The notes below the pieces were generated by a model. It made no database searches. It saw only the letters and a list, made by a program, of their open reading frames with translations, and had not been told where the DNA came from. Below are positions 34,779-43,583 of a stretch of DNA of 64,000 bases, in pieces. A program made the translations under genes and the position numbers. The first letter of the stretch is position 1; each line of letters opens with the position of its first letter. This stretch comes from Lonepinella sp051851555 (GTDB lineage: Bacteria; Pseudomonadota; Gammaproteobacteria; Enterobacterales; Pasteurellaceae): positions 1-64,000 of the forward strand of contig NZ_JBPDVH010000007.1 of assembly GCF_051851555.1 (NCBI RefSeq), given 5' to 3'.

Positions 34779-36803
34779 CTATGGTAAGGCTTCTAATTCA
34801 ACAGGATACACATTATCTTTTGGATCAGCGCCCTCAGATAGAGAAATCCAGTTGTCAACATTCGCATTATATTTCTGATAAAGTTTCAGTTTTGCGTTTA
34901 AGTCACGGATGAATTTTTCTTGTTGTAAACCACTCATCGCTTTCCAAGATTCTTCATCTAAGCCCGTCACTTGGCTACGATAAGGAATACCAGCCAAATA
35001 TTCATCAAATAAGCCTAATTCACTTAACTTAACGGCATCGCCTTGTTTAATTTTACTGGCATCTTGTCCCATGGTCGCAGCTAAAGAACGTAATTGATTA
35101 AACATTTCATTGGGTTGAATCATACCTTGTGTCGCAGCGTCCATAATTTTGGAAACCACTTCACTGAGGTCACTCAGTTGTGCCTTAGTCAACAACACAC
35201 GAACCTCTGCAGTCGGTACATCAGACTTAACTAAATCACGATCACTGATCCAAGCCTCAAATACGGGTGGCGCTGATTTGCCTTGTTCACGTCCTAAATA
35301 GGCTAAACGCATGGCTTTACCTAACAAGGCTGCATCTTGTTCAATGTCAGTTTGTTCATCTTTCGCAGTCTGGGTCGATTTAGCCGGTTTGGTTTCTTCT
35401 GCATTGAGTGCGCTACCCGCAGATTGCTCACCTTTATAGGCGAGTTTCACTTGTTTCGTCAAGGAATCTGCTAACAAAGAGACTTTTTTACCGAACTCAT
35501 TCACATCCCCTGCATTCACTGGATAGTACAAAGGTTTATTCAGGTAATTGTTAAACGATAGTGAGTTATATTGTTCCGTCGCTTTTTCATGGTTTTTGGC
35601 ACCACTTGGTGTTTTTAAGTGGAGCGTATACAGGGCAATCCCTTTACGTTGTGCTTCAAGTCTTAATTGTTCCGCATTCATTTTGGTCGTGGAAATGGGG
35701 TTATCGCTTTCAATCGCACCGGCATCGGTAATCAATACGATATAACGGCCACCAAAACCATTCCAATTAATGTCATCAATGGCTTGAGATACCCCTGCAT
35801 AAGCGTCTTCGCTAAATTCTTTACTAGACACTTTGGCCTGTTTTAAGTCGGCCACTTTTTTCATAAAGTCATCGCCATCTTTGACGTCATTCGGATCCAC
35901 ATATTTTTTAGATACAAACTCCAACCCTGGTACCGCCTGAGTACTCGAACGGAATGCCACTAAACCAAATTTCACTTGATCTTTCAACCCATTAGCTTCA
36001 ATTTTTTTATAAAGCTGTTTCACCGCCTCACGGGTTCGGTTAATGTAAGGATCCATGGAAATGGTGGAGTCAATCACAAACACGACCGCCGCATTAAAGC
36101 CTGTGATTTCATTATTGGATCCATCATCGGCTTTATTGTTCGCCTTGGCATTTTGTTTGCTTTTCTCGTCATTCGCTGAGACAGGATTTTTCTTATCATC
36201 TTTGGTGACCGAAGCCACACGTAACACACGCTCATAAAACCCTTTACCATCCATCACTTCTTCACCCTCTAAAATAGGTAATAAATAGAAGTTTTTGGTG
36301 AAATCGATATATTCAGCAGGCTCTTGCGCCACAATTCCGGGCGCTGATCCTTTGGATTTTAAGGTTTCTCGTAATTTGGCTACTTGTTCGCTATTATTAT
36401 CAGCATCAATTAAGGCATTTAAATCTGCTTTGTGATCTTTACCAAAAAACAGAGTTAAATCACGATTAACTGGGTTCGTAAAAACTAATGCCATTTGCGT
36501 ATTCCAAGGTACCGCACAATGATTATCTAACCAGCCTACAATTTTGCCCGATTCATCGGCACCGACTTTAATCCATTCGCTACCTGCAACTTGTTGGCGT
36601 TCATACACATAATAACGAGAGAACGCTGGCACCGCTTTACCTGAGCCACCAGCCTTGTCAGCTAATTTACAACTCGGGGTACTCAATACCCGTTGAGGAA
36701 GACTTTTTTTCCCTTCTTGTAATAACGGCTTGTCATTCGCCATGCTGGCGACCGAAGACAAGGCTAATGCCAACGCTAGGCTTAATTGGGTCAATTTTTT
36801 CAT
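34779..36803 (-). CDS. Exported vWA-domain protein
   Basis: This 674-aa protein has a signal peptide (about 1-22), an SH3-like segment (about 60-105, EWIKVGADESGKIVGWLD), a vWA domain (about 235-450) with MIDAS DSTIS (245-249), and a helical C-terminal region. The lysine- and asparagine-rich stretch 203-233 is probably a flexible linker. A periplasmic vWA protein could act as an adhesion or assembly factor for the neighbouring envelope proteins. Start has AGAGG upstream. It belongs to the srf-type cluster; I know of no defined function. Confidence 0.85.
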   Translation of the reverse strand: MKKLTQLSLALALALSSVASMANDKPLLQEGKKSLPQRVLSTPSCKLADKAGGSGKAVPAFSRYYVYERQQVAGSEWIKVGADESGKIVGWLDNHCAVPWNTQMALVFTNPVNRDLTLFFGKDHKADLNALIDADNNSEQVAKLRETLKSKGSAPGIVAQEPAEYIDFTKNFYLLPILEGEEVMDGKGFYERVLRVASVTKDDKKNPVSANDEKSKQNAKANNKADDGSNNEITGFNAAVVFVIDSTISMDPYINRTREAVKQLYKKIEANGLKDQVKFGLVAFRSSTQAVPGLEFVSKKYVDPNDVKDGDDFMKKVADLKQAKVSSKEFSEDAYAGVSQAIDDINWNGFGGRYIVLITDAGAIESDNPISTTKMNAEQLRLEAQRKGIALYTLHLKTPSGAKNHEKATEQYNSLSFNNYLNKPLYYPVNAGDVNEFGKKVSLLADSLTKQVKLAYKGEQSAGSALNAEETKPAKSTQTAKDEQTDIEQDAALLGKAMRLAYLGREQGKSAPPVFEAWISDRDLVKSDVPTAEVRVLLTKAQLSDLSEVVSKIMDAATQGMIQPNEMFNQLRSLAATMGQDASKIKQGDAVKLSELGLFDEYLAGIPYRSQVTGLDEESWKAMSGLQQEKFIRDLNAKLKLYQKYNANVDNWISLSEGADPKDNVYPVELEALP

Positions 36804-36824
36804 GAGATGGCCTCTTATTCTGTA

Positions 36825-37781
36825 CTATTTTTTGAGTGCGTCTAAACGCGTCTTGGCTTCCGCATTATTCGGATCTTTCTCTAATGCGATTTCATACCAA
36901 TACACAGCCGTTTCTTTATCCAATTTGAAACAGCCATCCCCTTTCGAAAAGGCGTCGTCATATTCTTTGGCATAGGCCAAGGCAATCACGCTATCACCAC
37001 TTTGCGCTTTATTTGCATAAAGACGTTGCGCCAGACCACAGGCTTTATTTTGTTTTGCTTGTTCAATTAACTTCAATAACGCTTGACTATCTGGGTTAGT
37101 TTTTAAACAAGTTTGAATAAAGGCAAGGTCATCTTTCGGTGCTGAATCTAATTCACAGGCCGCTAATGCTTTTGGTGAATCTTGCCCCAATAAGAAATAA
37201 GCGACGCCACCAGCAATGGCTAACAACAAAATCAGCAAACCAATAATCAGGCCTAATTTGCTTTTTTTCGCTGGTGGTACCTCAGGAACTGCGGTATTTT
37301 CCACCGCACTTTCTACCACAGGATCGGGAATCGGTTCAATCTCTGGCTCTGGTTCGGGTTCTGGCACCAGTTCTGGCTCTGGTTCAGGTATTGGTTCAAC
37401 AACGGGAGGTGCTTGACGAATATCGGCTTCTCGAGATGTATCGCCACTGGCACTGGAGGCTAAAATATTGCCCACAAATTTCACCGAACCGTTATCTTCC
37501 ACACTCCCATCTTTAACCTGAATCATATAGCGTACATTGCTCGATTGTTGTACTAAGGCATCAATAATATTGGGGCCTAATTCGCCAGATAACTTACCAT
37601 CATTCACACTGAAATCTGTAACGACATGCCAAACAGGTTCCTTATTCCATTGATTGTTATGAGAAAAATAACAATTATCTTGATTACGTAAAATGGCTAA
37701 TTCAATCTTGTCACCACCTTTCCAACCCGTAGCTGAGAACTCTGCATATCCAGGTTTCTTTTCTTTTAATTCAATCCTCAT
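36825..37781 (-). CDS. Membrane-anchored protein with C-terminal SEL1/TPR-like repeats
   Basis: This 318-aa protein has an N-terminal globular domain (1-110), a proline/glutamate-rich linker (about 125-165), one membrane helix (about 176-197) and a periplasmic C-terminus with SEL1- or TPR-like helices (ACGLAQRLYANKAQSGD, AVYWYEIALEKDPNNAEAKT). The same order of cytoplasmic head, P/E linker, helix and periplasmic tail is seen in two other proteins of this cluster. It starts nine bases after the SrfC-like gene. The linker contains an inverted uptake signal pair that encodes SAVENTAV. Confidence 0.82.
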   Translation of the reverse strand: MRIELKEKKPGYAEFSATGWKGGDKIELAILRNQDNCYFSHNNQWNKEPVWHVVTDFSVNDGKLSGELGPNIIDALVQQSSNVRYMIQVKDGSVEDNGSVKFVGNILASSASGDTSREADIRQAPPVVEPIPEPEPELVPEPEPEPEIEPIPDPVVESAVENTAVPEVPPAKKSKLGLIIGLLILLLAIAGGVAYFLLGQDSPKALAACELDSAPKDDLAFIQTCLKTNPDSQALLKLIEQAKQNKACGLAQRLYANKAQSGDSVIALAYAKEYDDAFSKGDGCFKLDKETAVYWYEIALEKDPNNAEAKTRLDALKK

Positions 37782-37790
37782 AAATCTTCC

Positions 37791-40487
37791 TTAAGATAAT
37801 TTTGCTTGCTTAAATTTTGCTAACACATCACCCAATTTCGCATTTTGTGTCACATCAATTTCTCGTCCTGCACTGTGCCCTGCATTTTGCTCACATAAAG
37901 AGCCAAAGGCCACAAGCCAGTCCATAAGATAAAATTGCGTATACTTGGAGTCTCCTTCACTTAATTTAGGTACACCATTAAGTAACAATTCTAATGGTGC
38001 AGGCTCAAATACCATGGTACCAGCTCTAACACGACTAGATGGTCGTTTGGCTTTATCCAATGAAGTCCCCAACCATGCCACAAAATCAGCAATCAACATA
38101 TTCATAGAGAAAACTTGGCGTCCAACGATTTGATCACGTTTAAAACCTGCTCGTTCATTCTCCGTGACTGCTATCGCAAGCTGCTCTGGTAATTTTAAGC
38201 GATCTGCACCAGTAATCAATTCCCCCACTAAATCATCAATAATCTGTGGCTCAAACTTAAAGAAATTACAAAAATCCTTTCTGGTAGAGAGGCTACGTAA
38301 ATGCTCTATCCAAGCTTTAAAGACGTTCTGTGCGAATTGTGATTGTGGTGGAGCAGAAACAGTCACATCAGAGGTTTCCTCAACAGAGGTTGTTTCACCG
38401 AATAAATCAAAGCTATCTAAATCCATGCCTCCAAAACCAAGATCCATATCGCCAAAACTAGAGATATCTGACGTCTCCTCTTCCTTGCTGACATCATTGA
38501 CTAATGAAACATCATCATCTAAATAAAGTGAACGAATGGTCTCCGTAGGCAATTGTAAGTTGTACAATAATTCTCCCAAATATCCGAATTTTTTAAACAA
38601 TGTACGAGAAATATGTTCCGCCATTTCTCGTTTTTTGCCCAGTTCCTCTGCGCCACCACTTTGGTACCAGCGTTCAAAACGAGATTCTACCATTTGGATC
38701 GCACTATTCAGTTGCTCGCCAATACGTTGTAATTTTACTTCTGGCATCGCAATGGTTTCGATGTAGTTACTGACGTATTCCATCCCTCCATCGTTAAGAC
38801 TTAGCATTTGCTCCCATTTTTCATCAGGTTTATCAATATATTTTTGAATCGGTGCCGTATCCATAAAGGTTTTTTTCATCAGATTCAATTGTGGCACACT
38901 TTTTTCGGCCAAACTTAACTCTTGATAATCTTCATCCATATCAAGGAAAGCCACGGGGAAACCTGGTTTACGCACTAAGAAAACATTATTAAACGAGTTA
39001 CCATTGGACCAGTTTTGTAACCAATCATAGGCACCAAAGCGTTCTGTCAAGGTTTGTTTCATCAACTCACCCCAAAATAATTCTAGCTCCTCTGGTTTTT
39101 TCGGCAAACCGTTATTTACCCGAATATCAAATTTAGTGATCGCCCATAATAAACCTGGCTTACGTAATTGACGTTCTTCTGCTGTACGTCCTTGTGTTTT
39201 ATGGATCCAACGTTCAAGCACGGGCCCTACTTCATTGATTTCCGATTGAGCATTAGATGGCGTACAAAAGATCAAGATATTCATTTCTTGATTATCGGTA
39301 TAGCGTTCAAATAAATAGGCCACTTTACCACGCAAGATCAGTTGCGAAATAATATTCTTTTCTGGCTCTTCTTTTTTCAGAACCACCACATTTAAACGAC
39401 CTCGATAACCAGGGAAGTCAATCAAATCCACTTTTTCAAAGGCGCTCACTCGAGTATTATTAATCAACGGGAACACCAATTCTGTGGTCAATGAAGCCAG
39501 TTGCGCCAAGGAAATTGACACCTCAGGTTTCACTTCCTCACTTTCTGGATCCACCGGTTTAATCATGATTTGGCTATCTTGATCAGTATTTAACCGTTTC
39601 AAAATGCTCACACTCATAATATTATTGCGTTGACTAAAAGTGCCGTTGTCATTTTTTTCCACCAAGCAAGACAAGGGAGCATACACACGGTGAGGGTAGC
39701 CTAATTTGGCTAAGGTTTGCGCAAACTGAATATAGACTTGGGTTAATTCTGGAATTTCGCCCCATAAAATCGAAAATAAAATTGCTCTATCTTCAATGGT
39801 TAAATAGGGCGCATATTGCGTAGCTTTGGCCCAATAACTGGCTTGTAAAGGTGATACAGATTTACCAAAATTATCCATCGCATAATCTTGTAAATCCACT
39901 ACATCATCTTCATTGATGCCAGCGACATAGTCATTGCTGCGTTTGTTGGCGACTTTTTGCAAAATACCACTAATTTTGCCGTGATCATACTCATATTCCA
40001 CTTTTTCTTTATCAAAGTCATTGAAATAGGAGTTCATTAAAATTTTGACCACTTCAATTTCATCAAAAAGACGTAGCTCAATAGGAAAACCTGCAATTCC
40101 CCCTTTGGCGGTACGACTAAAGCGTGTCACCAAGCCAGTCGCCTCACTCCCTTCACCCGGTGGGTTAATGTGCTGAATAAAGTCTAGCTGATGACCATCA
40201 AAAATCGTTTCGAGATTACCATTTTCCCCTGCCGCTAGCGCAGAAATCAAATTTGATTTACCGGCTTGTGATAAGCCGAAGAAACCTGTTGTCATCGGAC
40301 GATTAGAGACACCACCCAAACGTTTCGCCATATTGCGTAAACGACGCAATTCTAACGTCAAGCGATCCGCCTCATTATTTAAACTTTGGCTCTGTGGACG
40401 TGTTTCCTCCACCCAATTAATAGCTTGTTTGGCTCCCGTGAAAACCGTTTGCCAAGATTCTGTTAAGTTGTCTGCATTCATTGTCAT
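37791..40487 (-). CDS. srfC: SrfC-like large GTPase-type protein
   Basis: This protein of about 900 residues resembles the Salmonella putative virulence factor SrfC. It has an N-terminal P-loop GLSQAGKS (residues 74-81 counted from 40496), a G3-like LIDFPG (357-362) and a G4-like TKFD (453-456), so it looks like a large, possibly dynamin-like GTPase. An acidic segment rich in D, F, G and S lies at about 685-725. No membrane helix or signal is evident. Three ATGs are possible; the one at 40487 has AAGGA nine bases upstream, whereas the one at 40496 abuts it. It follows srfB by a few bases. Confidence 0.88.
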   Translation of the reverse strand: MTMNADNLTESWQTVFTGAKQAINWVEETRPQSQSLNNEADRLTLELRRLRNMAKRLGGVSNRPMTTGFFGLSQAGKSNLISALAAGENGNLETIFDGHQLDFIQHINPPGEGSEATGLVTRFSRTAKGGIAGFPIELRLFDEIEVVKILMNSYFNDFDKEKVEYEYDHGKISGILQKVANKRSNDYVAGINEDDVVDLQDYAMDNFGKSVSPLQASYWAKATQYAPYLTIEDRAILFSILWGEIPELTQVYIQFAQTLAKLGYPHRVYAPLSCLVEKNDNGTFSQRNNIMSVSILKRLNTDQDSQIMIKPVDPESEEVKPEVSISLAQLASLTTELVFPLINNTRVSAFEKVDLIDFPGYRGRLNVVVLKKEEPEKNIISQLILRGKVAYLFERYTDNQEMNILIFCTPSNAQSEINEVGPVLERWIHKTQGRTAEERQLRKPGLLWAITKFDIRVNNGLPKKPEELELFWGELMKQTLTERFGAYDWLQNWSNGNSFNNVFLVRKPGFPVAFLDMDEDYQELSLAEKSVPQLNLMKKTFMDTAPIQKYIDKPDEKWEQMLSLNDGGMEYVSNYIETIAMPEVKLQRIGEQLNSAIQMVESRFERWYQSGGAEELGKKREMAEHISRTLFKKFGYLGELLYNLQLPTETIRSLYLDDDVSLVNDVSKEEETSDISSFGDMDLGFGGMDLDSFDLFGETTSVEETSDVTVSAPPQSQFAQNVFKAWIEHLRSLSTRKDFCNFFKFEPQIIDDLVGELITGADRLKLPEQLAIAVTENERAGFKRDQIVGRQVFSMNMLIADFVAWLGTSLDKAKRPSSRVRAGTMVFEPAPLELLLNGVPKLSEGDSKYTQFYLMDWLVAFGSLCEQNAGHSAGREIDVTQNAKLGDVLAKFKQAKLS

Positions 40488-40499
40488 GGTTTTCATTCC

Positions 40500-43400
40500 T
40501 TATCTTTTCACTACACCACTATCAAGCCAATATTCTTCTTTACTGCCTAGGCCTGCATCTGTCATGGTGTTTAAGGTTAATTTAATATCTTTAAAGCGAT
40601 TTACACTACGATCATCTGACGCAGATAAACTTTTCACTTCAAATTGTTCCGTACGTGTTTTATTACTCGATTGACCGACTTCTTTCGCTTTTAGCGCCAC
40701 TTTCAAATACATCCCATCTTGTGCGATACGGCGACGTAAATCTGGGTTTTCAATGGTCAGAGTATAAAGTGGTGCAGCTGGCCAACGTTCAACATTTAAT
40801 TGACGGAAACCAAGACGTATCGGACCACGTACCTCAAATTCCACCGTTTCTGGAAATAAATATTGAGGATTATCTAAATCCACATCTTTATAGTACACAT
40901 TTGCCTGTTTTAACATATTGCTTTTATCTAACAGACCAATATAACGAATCGTCGAATAGGCTTTAATATAGGATGCTCGGAAATAGAAGTTCGGTAAACG
41001 CTGATTATGGCTTAACATACATAACATAGCACCAACGGCTGCCGTGGTTTTTGGATCCTCAATGCGTCCTTGTTTGTGGAATGGATACCAAGTACCTGTA
41101 TGATAATGATATAGCGGTAAAATACGCCCCACTGGTAATGGCACTCGTGATCTAAAGAACGCTTGAACCCCCGGCAAACGAGATGGGCGACCAGTTAATA
41201 ACAACACATCACATTGATAAAGATTGACAATTTCACTCATGGAGTTAAAAGCATTACAAATATCATAAGCTCCCTTCTCTTTATCACAAATAAAACGATA
41301 ATGAATTTGTCTCCAATCCACGCTAATCGGCAACTGTAAAATATCAAAACCAGTTTGCCCTAATTCCCGTTGAATCGGCACATTAATATAATTCAATACA
41401 TTTTGTGTTGGTAAATCTACCTCAGACAATAAACTTTCAAAGGTACAATTTGGCAACACTGCACTTGAGGTATAGGGATCATAATTTTCGTATTCTTTTA
41501 AAATACGCAAACCAATAGGATTAAAGACCTGCAAAGTTAACTGTTGACGCAAAATTTCGTCTTGCACCTTACTTGTTCCCCCCGCTGCTAACAAACGAGA
41601 AAGTACTGGTTCAGGATCTCTCAAGCCGAGATTTTTTAAACCATCGGATAGCGCTTTTAACACCACTCTTTGGATAATCTCAAGCAAAATATCATCCCCA
41701 GCCACTTTAAAGCCATCTCTGAATTTTTGTTCTGGCACAATATACACGTTACTGGAATGGGTCTGTCCATCACCATAATCCAAACTGTAATCGTTGATCA
41801 CCAAATCCGTTGTACCGCCCCCAATATCAATGGTAGCAATACGCAATTTGGATTTATCTTGTTCCGCTTTATCTGGACGTACCATGGCAGCAATAAATTC
41901 TTCTGGGCGACCGCTGTAATTGTTTTGCGTTTCATTAAACAAATACACCACTTGACCACAAGTAGCCTCATCCCATTGAATATGCACTTCAGGTAATTGT
42001 GGCCAATATTTTTTCTGATCTCGGGCTTCTTTGCTAAAGTCCATCTTATCATCGCTACTATCCCAACCCAGACATTTCCATACTAACCCAATGGCATTTT
42101 CCATGGTGTCCTCAAAAATTGCCCGCTCTGGACGTGGCATGGCGGGTGGTACGGTCAGAATAATAGAACGTAAATAGCGCGGTGCTTTTGCATGTTCTAA
42201 TTTATAACGTTGAGTCGGGCTGTTCATTTGCATTAAGGCGTGCATCAACACTTCCGATAACATAAAGGTCATCAACGAACTGCGTGAATATTTAGGTTGA
42301 AACACGGGCATTTTACGTTCAAATTCTTCTTCATTATCATCGGATAAAGTATGTAACGGCTCACCCCATTCATTAATCAAGCCTGACAGTGGCTCTGCAG
42401 TGGCATAAGGTTCTGAATCACTTTTGACATAAGAGGTATTAAAACGCCAACCTTGCCCATATTGTGCCTCATCCCATAAATAACGTTTTGGACTAGATAA
42501 GCCTGTTGCGCCCTCATTCCCTTCACGTAAGCTTGCTAAACGATTGGCCTCACGCCCAATCCGCCCAATGGTTGCCCATTGAAAAGCATCTCGGCGACCA
42601 CTTTGTACAGAAAAGTGTTCTTTACCAAAAAAGGCTTGAGAAAATTCGACACGGCTCTCAAAGGGTTCGTTATAAATATGTTCTGGTTTACTCAGATCAC
42701 GAATTTCCAATTCGTAACGTTTACTTAAGCCATCGTGCTCTTGTTCATGATTCTCAATTAAAATCCCACAAGTACGAGAGTTCCCCACATCTAACACCAT
42801 ATCCACCGGAATCGGCTTAGTAATACCATCATCCTGATTAGAAACAATCCGAATTTTCGGAAAATCCAATTCTGTGCCCAAAATAGATAATATATTCAAA
42901 TAATGCCCTTGATGGCGTTTATTTTTCAAATCGTCTTCGATGTCATCATCGTATAATTTAAGACGGGTTGGCTCAGCCGCCAATTCTTGGTAAAGCTCAA
43001 TCAGCCAATCGTTCACCCATTTATAATCTAAAAACCATGACATTTGATTGGATTGATGAGCGAGCGCAAATTCGCCCCCTGCACGCACATCTTCAGTGGT
43101 CGGCGCCAGATAAGCAGTATTGGTGTTATTCGGGAAAATTTTAGTATCAAATGCCACGGTGACACGGTGCGTATTACCCTCTTCATCAGGTTCCTCGAGT
43201 TTTACAATACGGGCTCTTGACCAGTTATACGGCCCCTCATCAAAACGATCAGGCGGAATACTACGTAATACGGGAATCGGTAACCAAATACCATCAAAAA
43301 GTGTAAAAGATTGCTCTACACTAATTTCGTCCTTTGGATTCACCAAAAAATCTGGTTTTGCGGTATCGCAATAGCCTTCCCCATTTTTGGCTAAAATTAG

Positions 43401-43565
43401 GCGGCGCAACGGTGCATTATCGCCACCGAACACAAAATAGCCTGAGCCTTTTTCACGCCACGCCTTATCTTTCCAATCAATTTTCAAACCAAAATCAATA
43501 AATTGGATACCGCTATCCATAATGAGCGTTAGCTCACGATTATAATGATGTAATTCAGGATACAT
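40500..43565 (-). CDS. srfB: SrfB-like actin/Hsp70-fold ATPase
   Basis: This 1021-aa protein is a SrfB family member. After a 250-residue N-terminal domain come actin-fold nucleotide motifs: phosphate-1 VDMVLDVGNSRTCGIL (about 254-269), phosphate-2 ATIDIGGGTTDLVI (about 577-590) and an adenosine-like LLLTGRPSRLPGVQAFF (about 788-804). No signal peptide is visible, so it should be cytoplasmic. In Salmonella, srfA, srfB and srfC are adjacent and were found as SsrB-regulated genes, but their biochemical role is not established to my knowledge. The start has AAGGAG eleven bases upstream, a rather long spacing. Confidence 0.92.
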   Translation of the reverse strand: MYPELHHYNRELTLIMDSGIQFIDFGLKIDWKDKAWREKGSGYFVFGGDNAPLRRLILAKNGEGYCDTAKPDFLVNPKDEISVEQSFTLFDGIWLPIPVLRSIPPDRFDEGPYNWSRARIVKLEEPDEEGNTHRVTVAFDTKIFPNNTNTAYLAPTTEDVRAGGEFALAHQSNQMSWFLDYKWVNDWLIELYQELAAEPTRLKLYDDDIEDDLKNKRHQGHYLNILSILGTELDFPKIRIVSNQDDGITKPIPVDMVLDVGNSRTCGILIENHEQEHDGLSKRYELEIRDLSKPEHIYNEPFESRVEFSQAFFGKEHFSVQSGRRDAFQWATIGRIGREANRLASLREGNEGATGLSSPKRYLWDEAQYGQGWRFNTSYVKSDSEPYATAEPLSGLINEWGEPLHTLSDDNEEEFERKMPVFQPKYSRSSLMTFMLSEVLMHALMQMNSPTQRYKLEHAKAPRYLRSIILTVPPAMPRPERAIFEDTMENAIGLVWKCLGWDSSDDKMDFSKEARDQKKYWPQLPEVHIQWDEATCGQVVYLFNETQNNYSGRPEEFIAAMVRPDKAEQDKSKLRIATIDIGGGTTDLVINDYSLDYGDGQTHSSNVYIVPEQKFRDGFKVAGDDILLEIIQRVVLKALSDGLKNLGLRDPEPVLSRLLAAGGTSKVQDEILRQQLTLQVFNPIGLRILKEYENYDPYTSSAVLPNCTFESLLSEVDLPTQNVLNYINVPIQRELGQTGFDILQLPISVDWRQIHYRFICDKEKGAYDICNAFNSMSEIVNLYQCDVLLLTGRPSRLPGVQAFFRSRVPLPVGRILPLYHYHTGTWYPFHKQGRIEDPKTTAAVGAMLCMLSHNQRLPNFYFRASYIKAYSTIRYIGLLDKSNMLKQANVYYKDVDLDNPQYLFPETVEFEVRGPIRLGFRQLNVERWPAAPLYTLTIENPDLRRRIAQDGMYLKVALKAKEVGQSSNKTRTEQFEVKSLSASDDRSVNRFKDIKLTLNTMTDAGLGSKEEYWLDSGVVKR

Positions 43566-43583
43566 ATTAACGTTCGCTCCTTA

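Noticed and set aside
37216..37516. GSGSG-rich and leucine/valine-rich frames opposite the P/E linker of the membrane protein
   Set aside because: Antisense artefacts of the repetitive proline/glutamate linker.
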